Shown piece by piece: positions 17,016 through 24,972 of a stretch of DNA of 64,000 bases. Position 1 is the stretch's first letter. Each line of letters starts with the position of its first letter. Below the pieces are notes generated by a model. That model saw nothing but the letters and a program-made list of their open reading frames with translations. It searched no databases and was not told where the DNA came from. The position numbers and the translations under genes were made by a program. The stretch comes from Comamonas testosteroni (GTDB taxonomy: Bacteria > Pseudomonadota > Gammaproteobacteria > Burkholderiales > Burkholderiaceae_C): the NCBI GenBank assembly GCA_008727115.1, contig CP044131.1, positions 2,542,001 through 2,606,000 on the forward strand, read 5' to 3'.

Positions 17016-19124
17016 TTATTCAGGCTGAATAGATATGGGTTTGATGCTGCCAGGCACGATTTTCGCGCCGAAGTCCCGCATCAATGCTTGTACCTGTGGG
17101 TTACTTTTGACAATGTCCTCGGCCAGCAACTGACTGGCTTGCCGCTCAAGCGCCAGGCGCCGCGCGGGACTATCTGTCACAGGCCCCAACTCCACCTGCA
17201 ATTGTCGCGCATGGCCGGCCGCTTCCAGCGCTGCCCGCAAACGATCTCGTGTCCCCACCTGATTGAGCGAACTGGACTCCACCCTCAAGTGCCACAAATC
17301 ACCTTCACGCGCCACCAGCTGCGATTGCAGGGCCAGCTGCCGCGCCACCGCCACCACGGCTTCACCCGCCAGCAGTTCCTGAACCACCCCGAACCACAAG
17401 TCACCCTCGGGCGTGCGCTCCACCGGTGCGGCATTCTGCGCCGTGCTGGCATAGCCGCCAGAGACTTCTGGAGCTGCAGCCTCATCAGCCTCCATGGGGG
17501 GCTGGGCGTGCACGGGCAAGCCCACGTCCACCTCGGCATCATCACCCCAGCGCCCATCGTCGCCCCAGCCCTCCTCAGGCATGCCTGCCCAGGCACCTTC
17601 ATCCGGACCTGAATCGCTGGAAACAGACTCATCGGTGGATTCATCAACGTCAGGGCCATCGGCATCAGGTTCAGCTCGCAGCTGCAACACTGCCACAGGC
17701 TCTGAAACAACCGCCTCTTCAGACTTGTTTTCTGCTGCAGGAGTGAACGCAGCGACGGCCTGATTCGCTATGGATTCAGAAGCATTCTTCACAGACTGCA
17801 CCTGCTCGGCAGCCACTGGAGACTCCAGATTTGCTGCAGTCTCGATCAATGGCTTGGACTTGGAGTCCAGCTGAGCCACCGAGTCCGCTGGAGTATTCTT
17901 TGCAGGTTCAGCCGAGGTCCGCGCAATCGTTGCCGCCCCCTGCACAGGGGCAGGAGCGGCAATCACCGGCCGATTAGGCCTCAGCGCTGGAGTTTTTTTT
18001 TCAGCCGTGCCGGCTTCGGCATTTTCTGGCTTGAAGGCCAGCAGCCTCAGCAGCGCCATAGTCAGCGCAGCGTACTCATCCGGAGCCAGGCCCAGTTCCG
18101 TACGCCCATGCAAAGCGATGCTATAGAGCAACTGCGTTTCGTCGCGCGGCATCAGACTGGCCAGGCGATCCACTTCAGCCGCTTCCGGGTCGCTGGCATC
18201 CAGTGGCATGTCAGGCACGGCCTGCAAAACGGCCATGCGCTGCAGCACATTGCACATCTCTTCCAAGGTCGAGGCTGCAGACAAGCCGTTATGACGCAAC
18301 TCTTCCGAGGTCTCCACCACCGTGCGGCCATCGCCTTGCGCCAGCGCATCGATCAAGCGAAACACATGGCTGCGATCCACGCTGCCCAGCATCTGGCGCA
18401 CCGTCGCCTCCTGCAACTGGCCGCTGCCAAAGGCAATCGCCTGATCGGTCAGACTCAGCGCATCGCGCATGGAGCCACGTGCGGCGCGTGACAGCAGGCG
18501 CAGAGCCTGAGGCTCGGCAGGCACGCTTTCCTTGTCCAGGACATGAGTCAGGTGCTCAAGCACGGTGTCTGGGGCCATTGGCCTCAAGTTGAACTGCAGG
18601 CAGCGCGAGAGCACCGTGACCGGCACTTTTTGCGGGTCAGTCGTGGCCAGCACAAACTTCAGATATTCAGGAGGCTCTTCCAGCGTCTTGAGCATGGCGT
18701 TGAACGCCGTGTTCGTCAGCATGTGCACCTCGTCGATCATGAAGACCTTGAAGCGCCCCTGAACTGGCTTGTACACAGCCTGCTCCAGCAAACTCTGCAC
18801 CTCATCCACGCCGCGATTGGAAGCAGCGTCCAGCTCGGTGTAATCGGGGAAACGACCGCTATCAATTTCAGTGCATGCAGCGCATACCCCGCAAGGAGTT
18901 GCGGTGATTCCGCCATGGCCATCAACACCTTGGCAATTGAGCGACTTGGCCAGAATGCGCGATACCGTGGTCTTGCCTACGCCACGCGTGCCCGTGAACA
19001 AATAGGCATGGTGCAGGCGCTGCTGCGTCAAGGCATTGGTCAGGGCCTGAACCACGTGCTCCTGCCCCACCATTTCGGAGAAGGTACGGGGCCGGTATTT
19101 GCGAGCAAGCACTAAATAAGACAT
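17016..19124 (-). CDS. dnaX: DNA polymerase III subunits tau/gamma
   Basis: 702 residues, clamp-loader ATPase of the replisome. The Walker A is GTRGVGKTT, a four-cysteine zinc element surrounds CGVCAAC, and the Walker B is FMIDEVHMLT. The AAA+ core and collar end at about residue 370, followed by an acidic linker and the C-terminal tau domains that bind DnaB and polymerase. At codons 375-378 the coding strand has nine consecutive A (plus 17993-18001). A slip of -1 gives a stop after six more codons (17974-17976), and +1 after three more (17981-17983). Either makes a protein of about 380 residues resembling gamma. I choose the ATG at 19124 (MSYLVLARKYRP). Confidence 0.95.
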   Translation of the reverse strand: MSYLVLARKYRPRTFSEMVGQEHVVQALTNALTQQRLHHAYLFTGTRGVGKTTVSRILAKSLNCQGVDGHGGITATPCGVCAACTEIDSGRFPDYTELDAASNRGVDEVQSLLEQAVYKPVQGRFKVFMIDEVHMLTNTAFNAMLKTLEEPPEYLKFVLATTDPQKVPVTVLSRCLQFNLRPMAPDTVLEHLTHVLDKESVPAEPQALRLLSRAARGSMRDALSLTDQAIAFGSGQLQEATVRQMLGSVDRSHVFRLIDALAQGDGRTVVETSEELRHNGLSAASTLEEMCNVLQRMAVLQAVPDMPLDASDPEAAEVDRLASLMPRDETQLLYSIALHGRTELGLAPDEYAALTMALLRLLAFKPENAEAGTAEKKTPALRPNRPVIAAPAPVQGAATIARTSAEPAKNTPADSVAQLDSKSKPLIETAANLESPVAAEQVQSVKNASESIANQAVAAFTPAAENKSEEAVVSEPVAVLQLRAEPDADGPDVDESTDESVSSDSGPDEGAWAGMPEEGWGDDGRWGDDAEVDVGLPVHAQPPMEADEAAAPEVSGGYASTAQNAAPVERTPEGDLWFGVVQELLAGEAVVAVARQLALQSQLVAREGDLWHLRVESSSLNQVGTRDRLRAALEAAGHARQLQVELGPVTDSPARRLALERQASQLLAEDIVKSNPQVQALMRDFGAKIVPGSIKPISIQPE
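17993..18001 (-). other. A9 slippery run in dnaX (possible gamma-producing site)
   Basis: The coding strand reads GAA AAA AAA ACT. The run lies exactly at the border between the clamp-loader core and the tau-specific region. Thermus dnaX uses transcriptional slippage on an A9 run and E. coli uses -1 frameshifting on A6G to make gamma. A short GGCC-TAATC-GGCC hairpin follows about 25 bases downstream. Confidence 0.65.
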
Positions 19125-19214
19125 AGCCTCTGATTCTACGGGGCCGGGGCATGCCAGCAAGGCTGCTCATCAAATCTCATTTCCTGTGTCACAAGACTGT
19201 GTCACTTTTGCATC

Positions 19215-19220
19215 TATAAT
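19215..19220 (+). promoter_or_regulatory. -10 element of 4.5S RNA promoter
   Basis: A perfect TATAAT lies 7 bases before the predicted 5' end of the 4.5S RNA. No convincing -35 hexamer is visible at 16-18 bp spacing. Confidence 0.6.
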
Positions 19221-19227
19221 CGAGAGC

Positions 19228-19320
19228 GACGGGCCTCCTCGCATGGGGAAGCAGCCAACCGGGTCAGGTGGGGAACCAAGCAGCCCTAACTGTGAAACCA
19301 GTGCCGAGATCAGGCTCGTC
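19228..19320 (+). ncRNA. ffs: 4.5S RNA of the signal recognition particle
   Basis: About 93 nt. The universal SRP core is readable: GGGTCAGG with GGAA and AAGCAGCC opposite (19261-19284). The ends GACGGGCC (19228-19235) and GGCTCGTC (19313-19320) pair with one G-U. It binds Ffh and targets nascent membrane proteins. It is divergent from dnaX, the order seen in related betaproteobacteria. The exact ends are inferred from pairing. Confidence 0.9.
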
Positions 19321-19537
19321 ACCTTTAGCTGGAAACCTCTTACTAAGCAAGAAGGCATCTTCCACAAAGGCTCTCCAAACCTCATACCCCTACAGAAAAC
19401 ATGCAGAACGCATGCTTTCTCGTTCTTGATCGCCTGCATTTCTCCACCAGGAGAACTCATTTGCAGCTTCTGCTCCGTCACCGTCACTGCAACGATGCGA
19501 ATATAAGATCGCAAGTCTTGTATTCACTCTACAGTTC

Positions 19538-20245
19538 ATGACGTTCCCAATTCAGGCGCTCCTCGGAGGCATTGCTTTTGGACTGCTCGCTATCTATTTA
19601 CTAGCTCCAATGGCCAGCAGTATTCTCAGGCGACTCAAGCAGCAATGGGCGCGCGAAGTAGATGCATACCTCTACAGCGAGCAGCACTGCTCACCATCCA
19701 AAGATGACAATCTTCCAGCAACTACAAGGCTCTGCTTAGGTGCCACATCTGCCATCTTGGGAAGCGCTGTCTTGGCCCAATACGGCCTCACCATCGAGGG
19801 TTTGGGCATCGGTCTTTACTTCGCCAGTGTGTTGCTACTCACCACGATCAACATCCAATCACGCCTGCTGCCCGACATGATCGTATTTCCAAGCTTATGG
19901 CTTGGGCTGCTCTATCACGCATATACCGGCATGAGTTCGGAGCACATTTATGGTGCAGTCGCTGCATACCTAATCCCTTATCTGCTGGTCACTTTCCTGC
20001 AAAGGGTGCAAGAGCGACGCCTCATGGGCAACGGTGACTTCAAAGCCATGGCTATGGCTGGAGCTTGGTTAGGCCTCAATGCCTTACCCACCTTTATTAC
20101 CGGCTTTGCACTTGGACTGGCACTCTGGAGTCTCATCCAGCTTTGTTTGCATAAAACCTTTCGACTGCAGGTCAGCACTGGCCCAGCACACCTGAGCGGC
20201 GCTATCGCAGCAACCTTTGGCCCCAAAATCTCTCAGCTCTTCTGA
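19538..20245 (+). CDS. Prepilin-peptidase-like (A24) membrane protein, atypical
   Basis: 235 residues with about six to seven membrane helices. The C-terminal half aligns with type IV prepilin peptidases: INIQSRLLPDMIVFPSLWLG, then MGNGDFKAMAMAGAWLG with the GxGD aspartate. Two things are odd. The first catalytic aspartate of the family (I-D before LLPD) is Asn here (codon AAC at about 19849). The N-terminal zinc/methyltransferase domain with its cysteine pairs is also missing. It may be inactive, or act as a partner of a complete PilD elsewhere. No pilin genes are nearby. Confidence 0.7.
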   Translation: MTFPIQALLGGIAFGLLAIYLLAPMASSILRRLKQQWAREVDAYLYSEQHCSPSKDDNLPATTRLCLGATSAILGSAVLAQYGLTIEGLGIGLYFASVLLLTTINIQSRLLPDMIVFPSLWLGLLYHAYTGMSSEHIYGAVAAYLIPYLLVTFLQRVQERRLMGNGDFKAMAMAGAWLGLNALPTFITGFALGLALWSLIQLCLHKTFRLQVSTGPAHLSGAIAATFGPKISQLF

Positions 20246-20250
20246 ACAAG

Positions 20251-20279
20251 AAAAAGGGCCGCATAAAGCAGCCCTTTAA
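20251..20279. terminator. Bidirectional terminator, convergent genes
   Basis: Inverted repeat AAAGGGC/GCCCTTT between the convergent A24-like gene and rimO, with an A-rich 5' side that gives T on the minus-strand transcript. Confidence 0.8.
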
Positions 20280-20318
20280 TCCTCTCCTGCAGCCCGCACA
20301 AGCTGCCAAGTACACACT

Positions 20319-21725
20319 TTAGACGGGAATCCCCACCAAGTCGTGGCCTTGTGTGCCCACGATGCGCACGCTGATCAGCTCGCCCACCTTGTAGGTCTTG
20401 CTGGCCTTTTCGGGCGGCTGGATATGCACCACGCCGTCGATCTCAGGCGCATCGGCATAGGTGCGACCGATACCGCCCTTTTTACCCAGGCTCACAGCCT
20501 TATCCACGATGACCTTCATCACCTGGCCCACGCGGCGCTGCAGGCGCGCGGTGGAGACTTCTTCGGCCACTTCCATAAAGCGGGCACGGCGTGCTTCGCG
20601 CACTTCCTCGGGCAGCATGCCGGGCAGTTCGTTGGCGGTGGCGCCTTCCACCGGGCTGTAGGCAAAGCAACCCGCACGGTCGATTTCGGCTTCGCGGATG
20701 AAGTTGAGCAGGTGCTCAAACTCTTCCTCAGTCTCACCAGGGAAGCCCGCGATGAAGGTGGAGCGGATCACCAACTCGGGACAAATCTTGCGCCACTCGC
20801 GAATGCGGTCCAGGTTCTTTTCACCGCTGGCCGGGCGCTTCATGCGCTTGAGGACATCGGGGTGACTGTGCTGCAGCGGTACGTCGAGGTAAGGCAGGAT
20901 CTTGCCTTCGGCCATCAGCGGCAGGATGTTGTCCACCGTAGGGTACGGGTAGACGTAGTGCAGACGCACCCAGGCGCTGTGCTGCTTGGCCAGGTTGCCC
21001 AGCTCTTCGGTCAGCTCCAGCATGCGGGTCTTGATGGGCTTGCCGTCCCAGAAACCGGTGCGGTACTTCACATCCACGCCATAGGCCGAGGTGTCCTGGC
21101 TGATGACCAGCAGCTCCTTGACGCCACCTTCAAATAACGCCTTGGCTTCCTTCAGCACATCGCCAATCGGGCGCGAGACCAGATCGCCACGCATGCTGGG
21201 GATGATGCAGAAGGTGCAGCGGTGGTTGCAGCCTTCGGAAATTTTCAGATACGCATAGTGCTTGGGCGTGAGCTTGATGCCCGCATCGCCAAAGCTGCCG
21301 GGCACCAGATCGATAAAGGGATCGTGGGGCTTGGGAAGATGAGTGTGCACGGCATCCATCACCTCTTGCGTGGCGTGGGGGCCGGTCACGGCCAGCACAC
21401 TGGGGTGCACTTCAGCCACCATGGTGGAGCCGCCCTCTTTGCCGGCCTTGGCGCCCAGGCAGCCGGTGACGATCACCTTGCCGTTGGCGGCCAGTGCCTC
21501 GCCAATGGTGTCCAGACTTTCCTTGACGGCGTCGTCGATGAAGCCGCAGGTGTTGACAATGACCAGATCCGCGCCTTCAAAGGTCTTGGAGGTCTGGTAG
21601 CCCTCGGCGCTCAGCTGCGTCAGGATCAGCTCGCTGTCGGTGAGTGCCTTGGGACAGCCCAGCGACACGAACCCCACCTTAGGAGTTGTTGTCTGCGGCG
21701 TGCTCTCAGAATTGGTTGAAGTCAT
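20319..21725 (-). CDS. rimO: Ribosomal protein S12 methylthiotransferase RimO
   Basis: 468 residues. Adds a methylthio group to the conserved aspartate of ribosomal protein S12. An N-terminal UPF0004 domain ([16 protein letters not shown]) is followed by the radical-SAM motif [15 protein letters not shown], and a C-terminal TRAM-like domain ends near [12 protein letters not shown]. All expected cysteines are present. A 370-bp leader between its start and a minus-strand -10-like element contains a terminator-like hairpin (21849-21880). Confidence 0.95.
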   Translation of the reverse strand: MTSTNSESTPQTTTPKVGFVSLGCPKALTDSELILTQLSAEGYQTSKTFEGADLVIVNTCGFIDDAVKESLDTIGEALAANGKVIVTGCLGAKAGKEGGSTMVAEVHPSVLAVTGPHATQEVMDAVHTHLPKPHDPFIDLVPGSFGDAGIKLTPKHYAYLKISEGCNHRCTFCIIPSMRGDLVSRPIGDVLKEAKALFEGGVKELLVISQDTSAYGVDVKYRTGFWDGKPIKTRMLELTEELGNLAKQHSAWVRLHYVYPYPTVDNILPLMAEGKILPYLDVPLQHSHPDVLKRMKRPASGEKNLDRIREWRKICPELVIRSTFIAGFPGETEEEFEHLLNFIREAEIDRAGCFAYSPVEGATANELPGMLPEEVREARRARFMEVAEEVSTARLQRRVGQVMKVIVDKAVSLGKKGGIGRTYADAPEIDGVVHIQPPEKASKTYKVGELISVRIVGTQGHDLVGIPV

Positions 21726-21848
21726 TTGATGTTCCAGCGGCAGTAGCCTCTATGCGCAAAACGGCGATGGCATCGAGGCCACTCCATCAGCAGGCGCGCT
21801 CCATTGCTCTGCCTTTGATGAGGCCCCGCAGCAACGAAGAAATAAACG

Positions 21849-21880
21849 AAAAAAGCGCTACAGCATCAAACTGCAGCGCC
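21849..21880 (-). terminator. Terminator-like hairpin in rimO upstream region
   Basis: Stem GCGCTGCAG/CTGTAGCGC followed by six T on the minus strand. It stands about 125 bases upstream of rimO. It could end a short RNA that starts near 21962, or attenuate rimO. Confidence 0.6.
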
Positions 21881-22051
21881 AGTCATGCAAAGACCTGCGA
21901 AGCTGAAACTCATGAGTGACGAAGCACCAATATTTCCCTCAACGCGGGTCAGGCAGAGCGATGAGGACATTTTACCATTTGCCTCTGCAGCCCGCCTGAG
22001 CAGCCCAAGCCACACATGCACTCAATCACGCCCGCGACTTGCACAAGCCAC

Positions 22052-22080
22052 AAAAAAGCCCCAGTCAATCTGACTGGGGC
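22052..22080 (-). terminator. Rho-independent terminator of csbD
   Basis: A perfect 10-bp stem GCCCCAGTCA/TGACTGGGGC with six T on the minus strand, 140 bases downstream of the csbD stop. Confidence 0.92.
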
Positions 22081-22219
22081 TCGGGATTGGCGCTAGGGGT
22101 CAAGCCATCTTTCAGTGCTACAACCAGAACCCAGCGATGTGTATCTTTCCAGAGATCTGTGACAACAGTATTGCAATCTGCGAGAGATGCCCCTGCAACG
22201 AACAGCTTAGGTTCTTGCG

Positions 22220-22402
22220 TTATTTCTTGCGAGCATCTTCAAGCGCCTCTTTCAGGTCACCAGCCTTCTTTTGTGCTGCGCCCTCAACCTGCTTGGCAAT
22301 ACCTTTGGCCTCCTGCTCTGGACTGTCAATCAGTTCGCCAAATTTTTCCTGGACTTTGCCAGCTGCATCTTTCAACGTACCTTTGACTTGATCGGTATTC
22401 AT
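22220..22402 (-). CDS. CsbD-family small stress protein
   Basis: A 60-residue hydrophilic protein rich in K, E, A and Q. It opens MNTDQVKGTLKDAAGKVQEK, which defines the CsbD family. In other bacteria such proteins rise during stationary or envelope stress; the mechanism is unknown. A GGAG lies just before the ATG, and it has its own terminator. Confidence 0.92.
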   Translation of the reverse strand: MNTDQVKGTLKDAAGKVQEKFGELIDSPEQEAKGIAKQVEGAAQKKAGDLKEALEDARKK

Positions 22403-22583
22403 GAGAGCCTCCTAGTAAACAAAAGCTGTGACATACAGCTATGCCTTAAAGATAAGCAACTCCATGTTCACACCTCGTCAGAAACCTTAGGCAATCCTTG
22501 TGGAATTAGCTCTTACAGATTAGCAAATACTCACATTTAGTGATTTTCAAAGATCAGAAGACCTTGGCACTAAAAAAATATCT

Positions 22584-22613
22584 AACCCGGAATGACTTTC
22601 GTCATTCCGGGTT
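22584..22613 (-). terminator. Terminator of tRNA-Lys
   Basis: A perfect 13-bp stem AACCCGGAATGAC/GTCATTCCGGGTT with a TTTC loop, followed on the minus strand by a T-rich run, 9 bases after the tRNA. Confidence 0.92.
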
Positions 22614-22621
22614 ATATATTC

Positions 22622-22697
22622 TGGTGGGTCCTGCGAGATTCGAACTCGCGACCAACGGATTAAAAGTCCGCTGCTCTACCGGCTGAGCTAAAGACCC
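22622..22697 (-). tRNA. tRNA-Lys (anticodon UUU)
   Basis: 76 nt with encoded CCA. The acceptor stem GGGTCTT pairs with AGGACCC, the anticodon loop is CTTTTAA (anticodon UUU), and the T-loop is TTCGAAT. Standard cloverleaf. Confidence 0.97.
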
Positions 22698-22781
22698 CCA
22701 CACATCAGAAGCATTGTTGCTTAATCAGTGGAATGACGTTATTGTAATCTATTTTTCTAGACGCAAAAGCAAATTCTCAAT

Positions 22782-23618
22782 TTAGTTGCTTTGAGGTCCG
22801 TCCGCACGGGCTAGTTGATCTAACACCCAGCCTGCAGCGCACTGTCCAAAGGTCGCTGTTACAGCCACCACGGAACCGTAACCGTGGCAATTGAGAGTGC
22901 CGTCCCCTCCTTCTATAGAACACGATGCATCAGGAGGGGCAACCGCTTCTTTGCTGAATACGCACATCACTCCCATGCGCTTGCCATCTTTGGGGGCACC
23001 GTATTGTTTACGCAGGCGATAGCGCAACTGCGACAGAAGCGGATCATGCGTCGTCGAACTCAGGTCAGAGATGTCGACAAGATGAGCCATACGTTTTCCG
23101 CCCGCTGCGCCTACCGAAATAAAGCACTGCTTGGTCTTTCGAGCATGGGCAGCCATTTCAGCCTTGGCTTTGACTTGATCGCAGGCGTCGATAACTGCGT
23201 CTGCACCTGAAGGCAAAAGCTGCAGCCAGTTCTCTGGCTCAACAAAATCGTCAATGCAGTCAACCTGACAGGCTGGATTGATCTGGGCGATGCGATCACG
23301 CATGGCCTCAATCTTGGCCTGCCCCACAGTACTGGTCAGCGCATGAATCTGACGATTGATATTGGACTCAGCCACATGATCCATGTCGATCATCGTCAAG
23401 CGCCTCACCCCACTTCGAGCCAACGCCTCGGCGGTCCATGAACCCACACCACCAATTCCGACCACTACCACATGGGCTGCACGAATCTGCGCAGCACCCC
23501 GCACCCCGTAAAGGCGCTCCAAGCCGCCAAAGCGGCGCTGTAAATCTGCTTGTTCCATAGAAAAAACAGCGCCGTTTGGGGGCGCTGTTTCCACTTGAGG
23601 CTGAGAACTTTCAGCCAT
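22782..23618 (-). CDS. tcdA: tRNA threonylcarbamoyladenosine dehydratase TcdA
   Basis: 278 residues of the ThiF/MoeB/E1-like family. It uses ATP to cyclise t6A37 to ct6A in ANN-decoding tRNAs. RFGGLERLYGVRGAAQIRAA is the TcdA N-terminal signature, VVVGIGGVGSWTAEALARSG is the nucleotide-binding loop, and MAHLVDISDL and the C-terminal cysteine CSIEG are present. Its ATG overlaps the stop of cpoB by one base, suggesting cotranscription with tolB-pal-cpoB. Confidence 0.9.
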   Translation of the reverse strand: MAESSQPQVETAPPNGAVFSMEQADLQRRFGGLERLYGVRGAAQIRAAHVVVVGIGGVGSWTAEALARSGVRRLTMIDMDHVAESNINRQIHALTSTVGQAKIEAMRDRIAQINPACQVDCIDDFVEPENWLQLLPSGADAVIDACDQVKAKAEMAAHARKTKQCFISVGAAGGKRMAHLVDISDLSSTTHDPLLSQLRYRLRKQYGAPKDGKRMGVMCVFSKEAVAPPDASCSIEGGDGTLNCHGYGSVVAVTATFGQCAAGWVLDQLARADGPQSN

Positions 23619-24379
23619 TATTTGAGCGTAGCCAGCTTAGACTTGGCAATTCCTGCCGCTTCCGAGTTCGGATAGGCTTGGAGCAATTCCTCTAGAGTCT
23701 TGCGTGCCGCCTTGGTGTCCTTGAGCTCCACTTGGCAGTTGGCGATAGACAAAGCTGCCTCCGGCGCACGAGCATGCATAGGCGCATTGGTCATAACCGA
23801 GCGGAAATTCGCGATGGCATTCTTGTAGTCACGCGTTGCGTACTGCGAATTCCCCAGCCAAAAGCGCACGGATGGCGTATAGCCACTCTTGGGCCACTGG
23901 CGCAGAAAAGCTGCAAATGCTTGTCCGGCTTCGGGAAACTTTCCCGAACGAAACAGTCCCAGTGCCTGCTCGAAGTCCTGCTGCTCGTTGCGGTCAGCGG
24001 TGAACTCCACACCGTCCACCGTCACACTGACAGGCTCGAACTGACGCAAGCGCTCATCAAAGCCCTTGGCCAGATCCTTTTGGCCACGCTGCAGCTCGGC
24101 AGCATCGCGTGTCAATTGCTCGTTCTGTCCACGCAGCTTGGCCTGATCAGACTTGAGCGCTTCGATCTGCGACTGAAGATCCAGCAGGCTACGACGAGTT
24201 TGCTCCTGCGATTGCTGCAGGCTGTCAACGCGCTGGCGTAGTTCAATGATGGCGCGGCGGGCCTCGTCATCACCAAACAAAGCTGCATGCGCAGTAATGG
24301 TGGAGCTGGCCAGCAGGCCAGCTATTACCAACTGGGGCAGCGCTGCGTGACGGAGAGTCAACAAAGCCTGCTTCATCAT
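23618..24379 (-). CDS. cpoB: Cell division coordinator CpoB (YbgF)
   Basis: A 253-residue periplasmic protein with signal peptide to about residue 32 (cleavage after AHA), a coiled-coil segment of about 45-105 that trimerises, then three tetratricopeptide repeats from about 130. CpoB links Tol function to peptidoglycan synthase PBP1B during constriction. It abuts pal, sharing one base with the pal stop region, and precedes tcdA. Confidence 0.92.
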   Translation of the reverse strand: MMKQALLTLRHAALPQLVIAGLLASSTITAHAALFGDDEARRAIIELRQRVDSLQQSQEQTRRSLLDLQSQIEALKSDQAKLRGQNEQLTRDAAELQRGQKDLAKGFDERLRQFEPVSVTVDGVEFTADRNEQQDFEQALGLFRSGKFPEAGQAFAAFLRQWPKSGYTPSVRFWLGNSQYATRDYKNAIANFRSVMTNAPMHARAPEAALSIANCQVELKDTKAARKTLEELLQAYPNSEAAGIAKSKLATLK

Positions 24380-24906
24380 TAACGGTAGTTGATTTCGACG
24401 CGGCGGTTCTGCGCGTGAGCGTCTTCACCATGGCCTTCAACAGCAGGCTTTTCCTTGCCATAGCTCACTGCCTCAACCTGAGAGTCATTCACACCCAGCA
24501 GGCCCAAAGAGCGGCGCACAGCTTCAGCACGCTTTTGACCCAGCGCCAGGTTGTATTCACGGCCACCGCGTTCGTCGGTATGGCCTTCCAGCTGCACCTT
24601 GGCTGCGGGGTTGGCCTTGATGAACTTGGCGTGGGCTTCGATCTGAGGCTGGGCATCAGCCTTGACAGAATAGCTGTCAAAGTCGAAATACACGATACGG
24701 CTGACGCCCTGAGGGCCGGCCTTGGAGGCAGCCGAACCCGTCAGGTCCACACCGGACACACCGCTTTGGCCTTGGCCATTGGCTCCAGCGCCTTGACCGG
24801 ACAGCGTGCCGTCAACGGGCTTGTCATCGAGCTTGACACCAGAGCTGCAACCAGCGACCAGAGCAGTCACAGCCAAAGCCAAGGAAAGTCGTTTGATAGT
24901 CAACAT
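24379..24906 (-). CDS. pal: Peptidoglycan-associated lipoprotein Pal
   Basis: 175 residues. The ATG at 24906 (MLTIKRLSLAL) with GGAG just upstream is better than the ORF start at 24930. The lipobox LVAGC gives an outer-membrane lipoprotein. An OmpA-like domain of about 68-175 contains YFDFDSYSVKADAQPQIEAH and LEGHTDERGGREYNLALGQK, the meso-DAP binding motif. Works with TolB to tie the outer membrane to the wall at the septum. Confidence 0.95.
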   Translation of the reverse strand: MLTIKRLSLALAVTALVAGCSSGVKLDDKPVDGTLSGQGAGANGQGQSGVSGVDLTGSAASKAGPQGVSRIVYFDFDSYSVKADAQPQIEAHAKFIKANPAAKVQLEGHTDERGGREYNLALGQKRAEAVRRSLGLLGVNDSQVEAVSYGKEKPAVEGHGEDAHAQNRRVEINYR

Positions 24907-24972
24907 GAGATTTCTCCGAACAGTCCACAATGGACTTCATCATTAGAAAGAAAGAAGGAACGCTAACTTAAA

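Larger units (their letters stand above)
21726..22219. other. Gap between rimO and csbD
   Basis: No protein gene is supported. It contains the hairpin at 21849-21880, an extended -10-like element on the minus strand (TGGTAAAAT, plus 21969-21977) and the csbD terminator at 22052-22080. A small RNA of about 115 nt between the -10 and the hairpin is possible. Confidence 0.5.
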
